Assembly (NCBI GenBank): GCA_015486895.1 | Contig: WFQT01000293.1 | Span: 1 to 9,746, forward strand | Direction of reading: 5' to 3' | DNA length: 9,746 nt | Source of the DNA: Anaerolineae bacterium | GTDB taxonomy: Bacteria; Chloroflexota; Anaerolineae; JAADDB01 | Shown here: positions 1-5,422 of the stretch, in pieces | Layout: each line of letters begins with the position of its first letter | How positions within the stretch are numbered: the stretch's first letter is position 1 | Notes under the pieces: generated by a model | The model's input: only the letters and a program-made list of their open reading frames with translations | What the model was told of the DNA's origin: nothing | Database searches by the model: none | Made by a program: the position numbers and the translations under genes

Positions 1-497
1 GTACGCACCCATAGGCCGTAAACACTCATTGCATAGGGGATAGCATAAACATGACCATTATAGCGGAAAAGACTGCCAGCCTGGTAGTCATCAGCTCCAA
101 TGCCTGCAACCACATCATCAAGAGACAAAAGATAGCCGGCATCAGCCCACTTTGTCATTAATGTGGGCTCGATCTCAAAAATGCCTAAATCGGCGCCTGC
201 GGAGAGAGCTGTCAAGAGCCTTCTACCCCGCGAAGTAGGTGATGCCAGAACAATGTCAATCTCTACTTCTGGATTCGCTTTTTGGTACTCAATGATCAGA
301 TTGCGTAACGTTTCAAGCTGTGCGGGGTCTGTCTCTGTAGTAAAAAAGGGAATAACTATAGGACCGCCTTCGGAAGTCGGGGAGGAAGGCGTGGAAAAAG
401 CGAGCGTAGTACTCTTTGATGAGCATCCTGCAAGCAGAAAACTCATCAAAACTACGATTAATACAAGATATAGTTCAATAAAGGACCTTCCGCGCAT
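1..497 (-). CDS. Sugar ABC transporter solute-binding lipoprotein, second copy (3' part outside window)
   Basis: Extracytoplasmic receptor of a CUT1-type sugar importer, partial: 165 codons are visible before the window edge. The ATG at 497 is preceded by GAGGG at suitable spacing. Residues 1-25 form a lipoprotein signal peptide (basic MRGR, hydrophobic core, lipobox LLAGC with Cys25). A short Ser/Thr/Pro linker follows, then a family 1 solute-binding fold beginning with PFFTTETDPAQLETL. Further motifs are GADLGIFEIE, WADAGYLL and YAIPYAMSVYGLW. By eye it is about 60% identical over roughly 117 residues to the complete binding protein at 1676-3115, so the two are paralogues. It lies 175 bp downstream of a MalF-type permease gene and has its own promoter-like sequence. 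The substrate cannot be read from the sequence; a carbohydrate is expected from the family. Whether further permeases follow to the left is unknown. Confidence 0.9.
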   Translation of the reverse strand, partial: MRGRSFIELYLVLIVVLMSFLLAGCSSKSTTLAFSTPSSPTSEGGPIVIPFFTTETDPAQLETLRNLIIEYQKANPEVEIDIVLASPTSRGRRLLTALSAGADLGIFEIEPTLMTKWADAGYLLSLDDVVAGIGADDYQAGSLFRYNGHVYAIPYAMSVYGLWVR

Positions 498-528
498 TAT
501 TTCCCTCGTGAATCAAAGAACATGCAAA

Positions 529-537
529 ATTATAACA
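529..537 (-). promoter_or_regulatory. Extended -10 promoter for the second binding-protein gene
   Basis: Read on the minus strand this is TGTTATAAT: a perfect TATAAT hexamer (529-534) with the TG of an extended -10 element. No good -35 is visible at 16-18 bp, as is normal for extended -10 promoters. Transcription would begin near 522, leaving a leader of about 25 nt with a GAGGG ribosome-binding site before the ATG at 497. This suggests the second binding protein can be expressed independently of the upstream operon. Confidence 0.55.
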
Positions 538-629
538 TTGAAGCGCGGCTGGCGAAAAGGAATTAGTATAATCATGGTACAACAACATAGCAGTAAATTA
601 ACTCTGCGTGACACCACATTTGCATGACA

Positions 630-662
630 AAACCAAACTTCGCACGGAATGCCAAGGGGTTT
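630..662 (-). terminator. Weak terminator-like hairpin after the MalF-type permease gene
   Basis: Ten bases after the stop of the permease gene (minus strand) there is an imperfect hairpin. The outer arms are AAACC/GGTTT, the inner arms are CTTgGCA/TGCgAAG with a G-G mismatch, and the loop is TTCCG. The 3' arm runs into TTTTG. The internal loop and short T-run make it a poor intrinsic terminator, but its place between the permease stop and the next promoter fits an operon end or attenuation point. Confidence 0.3.
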
Positions 663-672
663 ATCGGGTTCT

Positions 673-1599
673 CTATGAAAGTCTTTTCTCTGCCCGTTCG
701 TACCATGAGAAGTATCCCCACGACACAGCAAGTAGTAATAACAACATGAGTGCCGACGTTGCCGCCGCTGGCCCCAACTGTTGGGCATCAAAGGCTAAAT
801 AGTGGATAAGCACAGGAAGCGTTGTGGTGCCAAACAGGGGACCGCCAAAGACGAAAAGATAGACGATGTCAAATTGGCGGAAAGTCCAAATTGTGCGGAG
901 AAGAAGCGTTACGACAATGACCGGCATGAGCCACGGTAAAGTAATATGTCGAAAGATCTGCCAGCCACTCGCACCATCTAACTTGGCGGCTTCTTCAAGC
1001 TCGACTGGCACAACTTGGAGACGGGCAAGTAACATTAAGACAACAAATGGCGTATATTTCCAAATTCCGGCGATTATAACGAACAAAAGGGCTAAGTGGG
1101 GATTTCCCAAAAATGATATAGGTCGATGAATCAAGCCGAAATCCATGAGCATGCGGTTGAATACGCCCATAGTCGGATCGAGGATAAAACGCCAGGTAAG
1201 TGATAAAACCACTGCTGGCACAAGGTAAGGAAATAGAACCATGCCTCGGGCCAAATTCCGTCCCCGTAGTTCTTGGTGCAGCAACAGTGAAATCCCTATA
1301 CCCAAAATAAACTGGACAACGGTCGTGCTGATAACCCAAATGAGCGAGCGTAGTAATGATTGCCAAAATAACGGCTTTTTCAATAACCAGACATAATTTG
1401 TGATTCCATTGAAGTGCATCTTCAATGTGGCCGCTTCGATCCGGAAAAAACTCGCGTAAAGTCCTTGGATCATTGGCAGAATAGCAAAAATAAGGACCAG
1501 TAGTAGTGCTGGGGATACCATGAGCACCGCAAGCCAAAAATCACTTACAGCAAAAGAGAAACGGCTTGACGCTTGTGGTTGTACAGACGGTTTGCTCAT
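673..1599 (-). CDS. Sugar ABC transporter permease, MalF/UgpA type
   Basis: Inner-membrane subunit of a CUT1 sugar importer, 308 residues, within the usual size range for short MalF/UgpA-type permeases. The ATG at 1599 is preceded by GGAGG six bases away. Six hydrophobic segments are visible at about 22-42, 86-107, 119-140, 168-190, 223-243 and 276-298, the common topology of this family. The cytoplasmic EAA loop that docks on the ATPase spans residues 202-222 (EEAAKLDGAS ... ITLP), with the conserved Gly209 and Pro222. The N-terminal LAVLMVSPALLLVLIFAILP and the FGGP motif near 251-254 are typical of the MalF side of the pair. It would pair with the MalG-type permease at 3241-4134. It follows the binding-protein gene by 76 bp, with a strong hairpin between them. 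No transporter ATPase is encoded nearby. Confidence 0.93.
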   Translation of the reverse strand: MSKPSVQPQASSRFSFAVSDFWLAVLMVSPALLLVLIFAILPMIQGLYASFFRIEAATLKMHFNGITNYVWLLKKPLFWQSLLRSLIWVISTTVVQFILGIGISLLLHQELRGRNLARGMVLFPYLVPAVVLSLTWRFILDPTMGVFNRMLMDFGLIHRPISFLGNPHLALLFVIIAGIWKYTPFVVLMLLARLQVVPVELEEAAKLDGASGWQIFRHITLPWLMPVIVVTLLLRTIWTFRQFDIVYLFVFGGPLFGTTTLPVLIHYLAFDAQQLGPAAATSALMLLLLLAVSWGYFSWYERAEKRLS

Positions 1600-1618
1600 C
1601 CTTTACCTCCATTGGGAG

Positions 1619-1650
1619 ACAGTGCCTCAGCAAGTTAGCCGAGGCACTGT
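1619..1650 (-). promoter_or_regulatory. Intercistronic RNA hairpin between binding protein and permease
   Basis: Inverted repeat with perfect 10-bp arms ACAGTGCCTC / GAGGCACTGT. One A-C mismatch and two further G-C pairs then close a six-base loop. It lies 26 bp after the stop of the binding-protein gene and 20 bp before the permease start, on the transcribed minus strand. No T-run follows on either strand, so it is unlikely to be an intrinsic terminator. In binding-protein operons such hairpins often protect the upstream message from 3' exonucleases, giving more binding protein than permease; the malE-malF intergenic region is the classic case. That role here is inferred. Confidence 0.6.
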
Positions 1651-1675
1651 TGTTATCGACTGCACTATGTTCGAC

Positions 1676-3115
1676 TTAATACTTCGGTGGTTTCCAATTA
1701 GGGTGTGCAGTTAACCACTCTTGCCGGATTTGTTTTATCTGCTTGACAGCACCTTTCCAAGCAACTTCCGGATCTTTTCCTCCAACGTAGATCTGCTGGA
1801 ACATTAAGTCGATCACCCCGCCTTTAGAGAAAATTGCACCGCCCCAAGGGGGCCCATAATCCTTCTTGATGAATTTACAGCCCTCGATGGAACCCATGTT
1901 ATTTGCCGGATGGTTCGTATAAGCTGCATTTTTGTTAAAGAAGGCCAACCAATCGCTATGTTTGCGAGCGTACTCGCTGTTCCAGTTCTCCAGTAACTTA
2001 GCGACAGATTTTGTTGGTGGAACCATGTGCCCAATTACTGTTGCATCATAGCGGGCTAACCTATCTCCGCTGAGGAAGAACTGCAGAAAATCCTTGGCCG
2101 TGTTTGGATATTTCGTATTAGCCGAAATCGCAATGCGACTCCAAGAACCGTACGTCACATAGGGGCTGTCTGGACGTGTCTTCCAAGGCAACTGCACAAT
2201 GTCAATCTTGTCTTGTAATTGTGGCGCTTGGTCCATCATCCGAACTCCCAAGCGTCCGGCATAGACGCTCATGGCGGCTTTTCCGGTGATGAACGCCGTG
2301 ATCTGGTCTCCCCAACTATAATTCTCGAACCCAGGGGGTGCATACTTGGTCAGTGCGACCCACTTTTTGATGGCATCCAATACTTCAGGTTTGTCGAATG
2401 TTACCTCGCCTTGCGGAGAGAAGTAGTCTAAACACTGTTGCCAAAGAAACGTGGAAAAAAAGTTGACTGACGCATTCGTTGAGCCGGGAATAGAAATCCC
2501 GTATATACCGCGAGCCGGGTCTGTGAGCGCTTTCGCGTCGGCCAGCACTTCATCATAGTTAGTCGGTGGCTTAAGACCCGCCTGCTCGAACAAATCTTTG
2601 CGATACCAGAGACCGTAAACGCTGGTCGCGTATGGCAGAGCATAAACAGTATTGTTGTATTCGAAATAGCTGCCGGGAACATATTCACTTTTACCACCAA
2701 TTTTCTGGAAAACATCGTTCAACGGCAATAAGTAGCCAGCATCCGCCCAGTCTTGACTGAACGCAGCCTCAATCTCGAAAATACCTGCATCTGCGCCCGA
2801 TGCCAGAAGAGTCGTAATGCGATTGCCCCTTGTCGCCGGTGTTCCTGTCACGACATCGATGAATACCTCTGGATGGCTCTTGTGGTATTCGTCAATAATC
2901 TTGGAAAGTATTTCCAACTGAGGGGGGTCTGCCTCTGTTGTGAAAAAGGTAATCGTTCGCGGTCCTGTCTCTGGCCCCGGAGTGGGAGTTACTTCCACCT
3001 GATGGACGACTTCTTTGGTCACAACTTTTTCGATAACCTGCGGCGTGGGTTGTGCACAGGCCGCTAACATTGCAACAGCCAACAAAATACTAATTAAAAT
3101 CGAAATACGCTTCAT
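1676..3115 (-). CDS. Sugar ABC transporter solute-binding lipoprotein
   Basis: Extracytoplasmic sugar receptor, 479 residues from the ATG at 3115. This start is preferred over an in-frame ATG 51 bases upstream because AAGGAG lies just before it and the product then begins with a normal signal peptide (MKRISILISILL). The lipobox LAAC ends at Cys20, the predicted lipidation site. A flexible spacer of about 30 residues follows (VIEKVVTKEVV, then TPTPGPETG), and then the family 1 binding fold from RTITFFTTEADPPQLEIL. Other recognisable stretches are WADAGYLLPLNDV, YALPYATSVYGLWYRKDLF and FITGKAAMSVYAG (typical of the hinge and second lobe). The Trp- and Tyr-rich second lobe suits sugar stacking. 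It is flanked by both permease genes, so it is probably the main receptor of this importer. The actual sugar cannot be deduced. Confidence 0.93.
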   Translation of the reverse strand: MKRISILISILLAVAMLAACAQPTPQVIEKVVTKEVVHQVEVTPTPGPETGPRTITFFTTEADPPQLEILSKIIDEYHKSHPEVFIDVVTGTPATRGNRITTLLASGADAGIFEIEAAFSQDWADAGYLLPLNDVFQKIGGKSEYVPGSYFEYNNTVYALPYATSVYGLWYRKDLFEQAGLKPPTNYDEVLADAKALTDPARGIYGISIPGSTNASVNFFSTFLWQQCLDYFSPQGEVTFDKPEVLDAIKKWVALTKYAPPGFENYSWGDQITAFITGKAAMSVYAGRLGVRMMDQAPQLQDKIDIVQLPWKTRPDSPYVTYGSWSRIAISANTKYPNTAKDFLQFFLSGDRLARYDATVIGHMVPPTKSVAKLLENWNSEYARKHSDWLAFFNKNAAYTNHPANNMGSIEGCKFIKKDYGPPWGGAIFSKGGVIDLMFQQIYVGGKDPEVAWKGAVKQIKQIRQEWLTAHPNWKPPKY

Positions 3116-3132
3116 GATTCTCCTTCCTTTGA

Positions 3133-3214
3133 CTATTGAACAGGACGGGTCCAAACTTTTTTGCATTCATGACCGATAGAAATCACCCTAATAATGATAA
3201 TAGCCACCTCCTTT
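3133..3214 (-). promoter_or_regulatory. Orphan strong ribosome-binding site with a 24-residue leader frame
   Basis: On the minus strand an almost ideal Shine-Dalgarno, AAAGGAGGT (3206-3214), lies about 26 nt after the MalG-type stop but about 90 nt before the start of the binding-protein gene, so it serves no annotated gene. An open frame of 24 codons starts at GTG 3207, inside the SD itself, with an in-frame ATT at ideal spacing and another GTG further on. It ends at a TAG (3133-3135) just before the next SD. It begins with four Ile in its first seven codons and ends with Lys, Trp, Arg and Pro codons. It could be a leader peptide, a translational coupler or the relic of a lost gene start. 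No start codon is ideally placed, so confidence is low. Confidence 0.25.
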
Positions 3215-3240
3215 CCCTACGTAACGAACGGCCAAATCTG

Positions 3241-4134
3241 TTATCCTTTCACTGCGCCGGTTCCCCAGCCCGCGATCAGATAGCGCTGCAAGAAAGCATA
3301 AAACAGCACCAACGGCAAACTAATCATTACGCCAGCAGCCATTAAAACACCCCACGAATATATCCAATCTTCGGAAAGAAACGTTGCTACCCCGGCACTC
3401 AGCATTTGTTTGCTGGCACTGAATATCAAAATCGAAGCAAAAAGAAACTCTTGCCATGTAACGCTGAAAACAAAGATTCCGGTCGACATGAGGCCAGGGA
3501 ATGCTTGTGGCAGAATTACCTTATAAAATGCCTGAAATCTCGTCGCGCCATCTGTCATGGCTGCTTCTTCTAATGCTACAGGTATTCCTTGAAAATAAGA
3601 TCGTAACATCCATAGTCCTACGGGGACACGAGTGCCGGTGTATACCAGGAATAGCCCAATATGTGAGTTGACTAATTTCATGTGGAATAGCAAGAAGAAT
3701 AGAGGGATTACTAGAACAATGGGTGGCATCATATACGCCATTAAAGTCATTCGCCCCAATAATTCAAAGTAGCGATAGCGGAAACGGCTCATTGCGTACG
3801 CTGCCGTCGCCGACAACGCTAGAACAGCAATTGTTGTTTCTGTGGCCAATAAAGCGCTGTTTTTCATCCATGTGCCAAAGCGTGTGACCTTGAATAGGGT
3901 TACATAATTCTGCAGAGTCGGGTGAAGGGGGATGAATGTTTGGGTGAACGCGTAGGTCTCGCTATCAGGCTTAATGGAAGAGATGAACACCCAAAGAAGC
4001 GGCAATATGGCCCATGTTACCGCTAAGATCAATAACAGATAAAGTATCAACCTGTGCAAGTCCCTTCGCAAGCGCAACAGAATAGCCGAACTCGTGAACA
4101 ATGTCTGTGATGCACCAGAAAAGGATGAACTCAC
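3241..4134 (-). CDS. Sugar ABC transporter permease, MalG/UgpE type
   Basis: Second inner-membrane subunit of the importer, 297 residues. The start is GTG at 4134, preceded by AAGGAG five bases away; no better ATG is present. Hydrophobic segments are at about 29-51, 92-114, 127-149, 156-177, 212-234 and 262-283. The EAA loop spans residues 189-209 (EEAAMTDGAT ... VILP), with Gly196 and Pro209. MalG-type signatures include SSIKPDSE in the first outer loop, NSALLATETT before the second membrane segment, AYAMSRFR, and the C-terminal QRYLIAGWGTGAVKG. It is the first gene of the transporter operon, upstream of the binding protein. In most CUT1 operons the order is binding protein, MalF, MalG, so this arrangement is unusual. 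The promoter at 4170-4198 fits it well. Confidence 0.93.
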   Translation of the reverse strand: MSSSFSGASQTLFTSSAILLRLRRDLHRLILYLLLILAVTWAILPLLWVFISSIKPDSETYAFTQTFIPLHPTLQNYVTLFKVTRFGTWMKNSALLATETTIAVLALSATAAYAMSRFRYRYFELLGRMTLMAYMMPPIVLVIPLFFLLFHMKLVNSHIGLFLVYTGTRVPVGLWMLRSYFQGIPVALEEAAMTDGATRFQAFYKVILPQAFPGLMSTGIFVFSVTWQEFLFASILIFSASKQMLSAGVATFLSEDWIYSWGVLMAAGVMISLPLVLFYAFLQRYLIAGWGTGAVKG

Positions 4135-4169
4135 GATCTCTCCTTCATGATAAAGTAGATGAAAAAGTC

Positions 4170-4198
4170 ATAATAGGATGCGCATAACTATTTTATAA
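4170..4198 (-). promoter_or_regulatory. Sigma-70-like promoter of the sugar-transport operon
   Basis: On the minus strand there is TTATAA (4193-4198, four of six -35 consensus bases), exactly 17 bp, then TATTAT (4170-4175, five of six -10 bases). Transcription would begin near 4163, about 28 nt before the GTG start at 4134, leaving room for the AAGGAG site. Spacing and position fit well, but no experimental support can be seen. Confidence 0.5.
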
Positions 4199-4256
4199 GT
4201 TGGTTGGTAGCGAAGTGGGATCAACGTTGTAATTTTTCTACTTACAAGCAGTTGGT
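4198..4256 (-). promoter_or_regulatory. Candidate regulator-binding sites upstream of the transport promoter
   Basis: Just upstream of the -35 lie three small repeats: an 8-bp palindrome CAACGTTG (4222-4229), a 14-bp near-palindrome CTACTTACAAGCAG (4238-4251, one mismatched pair), and a direct repeat AGTTGGT at 4198-4204 and 4250-4256. The direct repeat copies are 52 bp apart, close to five helical turns. The position, about 35 to 95 bases upstream of the predicted start, suits an activator. The linked NarL-type regulator is an obvious candidate, but no consensus site can be assigned. Confidence 0.3.
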
Positions 4257-4754
4257 GGTTTGGCATTGTGTCTTGCTGTGCAAAGAGATTCCCGACCGTT
4301 TCGAGAAACTATGTTCAACAGAACTAAGTTGCGGTAGAGGCTATTGCTGTTACTATGTGAGCCGTGCTGTGCTGTACTACGCGGGGGATACTATATTCCG
4401 GTGACCTAGTTTCCCTATTGGGATAACTACGAGGGCTTTGACTTTGGTCATTCGATACAGCATAATTAGGAATAGCCTATTAGTAAGTATAGCAGGATTT
4501 GAAAATGTGTGTAGGGCCAATTGGCGGAAGTCACATCCGTCATTTGGCTTATAGGCGCTTATAAAGCTGCCTTTGTTCACTGTGAAATGGGGAAATGGAC
4601 GTCCCGATAGGCCATTACTTTGTCTTTTTGGGCCACAGTCGGAAGATGAAACAGCGGCGTTGCCAATGGCCGAGATTTGGGCGCGTAGAATGCCGTGCCC
4701 GGATCTGCTGTTGATTTCCGAGACCATAGCATTCACGTGAATTGCAGGCTTCTT
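4257..4754. other. Long intergenic region between transport operon and response regulator
   Basis: About 500 bp in which I see no credible gene. Open frames here (for example minus strand 4377-4736) lack a ribosome-binding site and read as low-quality protein. Two details stand out. A perfect 12-bp palindrome ATTCACGTGAAT (4731-4742) lies directly behind the response-regulator stop. An isolated extended -10-like TGCTATACT lies on the minus strand at 4486-4494. If that box were active it would give the transport operon a leader of about 350 nt or a small RNA. No intrinsic terminator with a T-run is visible behind the regulator gene. Confidence 0.4.
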
Positions 4755-5417
4755 TCATTTCACAATACCGACCCTAATTGCTTTCACAGCCGCCTGCGTT
4801 CGGTCCGAGGCATTGAGCTTACCCAGAATTGTTTCAACATGGCTCTTCACGGTGCTAATCCGAAGATCAAGCATATTAGCGATAGCCTGATTTGTCAGCC
4901 CTTCTACTAACAAGTGTAATACATCCATCTCACGATCTGTTAGTGGCTCAATAATGTCTGAGACGACTTCCGCGGATGGCGCGGAAGTTTTGTTCAGTTC
5001 TTTTAACACATTTTGCAGAAAGCGGTGATCCACTCGGTTAGTGCCGGCTGCTACATCTCGAATAGTGGACAATAAATCTGGCTGGGAGATGCTCTTGAGG
5101 ATATAGCCCGACGCCCCTAAAGCCAAAGCCCGCAACAAATACGCGGTCGATTGATAAGAGGTCATCATAATCACCCGGGTTTTCAACCGGGCTTCTCGGA
5201 TCGCTTCTAAGGCTTCAATCCCATCAACATTCGGCATCCGAATGTCCATCAGGATCACGTCAGGATGTAGCTTTGTAGTCATATCTACGGCTTCTTTTCC
5301 TGTGCTGGCCTCACCAATTACACGGAACCCTGGCGCATTCAACATGCTACGCAAGCCTGAGCGAACCATAGGGTGGTCATCAGCGATGAGGATGGAAATG
5401 CTGTCGATAGTGGTCAT
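4755..5417 (-). CDS. Two-component response regulator, NarL/FixJ family
   Basis: DNA-binding response regulator, 220 residues, cytoplasmic. Residues 7-125 form the receiver domain: acidic pair Asp13-Asp14, phosphoacceptor Asp58 in VILMDIRMPNVDG, Thr86 in the MMTS motif and Lys108 in GYILK. After a linker, residues 157-218 form a LuxR-type helix-turn-helix (LTDREMDVLHLLVEGLTNQAI, ending with a recognition helix around STVKSHVETILGKL). The ATG at 5417 lies five bases after the kinase stop. Its ribosome-binding site, GAGGAG, is inside the last kinase codons, so translation is coupled. All catalytic residues are present, so it should be phosphorylated by the adjacent kinase. Its targets are not shown. 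The sugar-transport operon downstream on the same strand is a plausible one, as is autoregulation. Confidence 0.95.
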   Translation of the reverse strand: MTTIDSISILIADDHPMVRSGLRSMLNAPGFRVIGEASTGKEAVDMTTKLHPDVILMDIRMPNVDGIEALEAIREARLKTRVIMMTSYQSTAYLLRALALGASGYILKSISQPDLLSTIRDVAAGTNRVDHRFLQNVLKELNKTSAPSAEVVSDIIEPLTDREMDVLHLLVEGLTNQAIANMLDLRISTVKSHVETILGKLNASDRTQAAVKAIRVGIVK

Positions 5418-5422
5418 TTTGG

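Noticed and set aside
163..627. Plus-strand open frame of 154 codons opposite the partial binding protein
   Set aside because: It is antisense to a clear lipoprotein gene with signal peptide and paralogue; its product shows no recognisable motif and no ribosome-binding site precedes it.
3116..3166. Longer start for the binding protein at 3166
   Set aside because: The 17 extra residues would precede a normal lipoprotein signal peptide, and the AAGGAG site fits the ATG at 3115.
4204..4404. Plus-strand open frame of 66 codons in the same gap
   Set aside because: It overlaps the promoter-proximal region of the transport operon on the opposite strand, is Cys-rich random-like text, and lacks a ribosome-binding site.
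4377..4736. Minus-strand open frame of 119 codons in the long intergenic region
   Set aside because: No ribosome-binding site, no motif, and a start embedded in a palindrome; the protein reads as random sequence.
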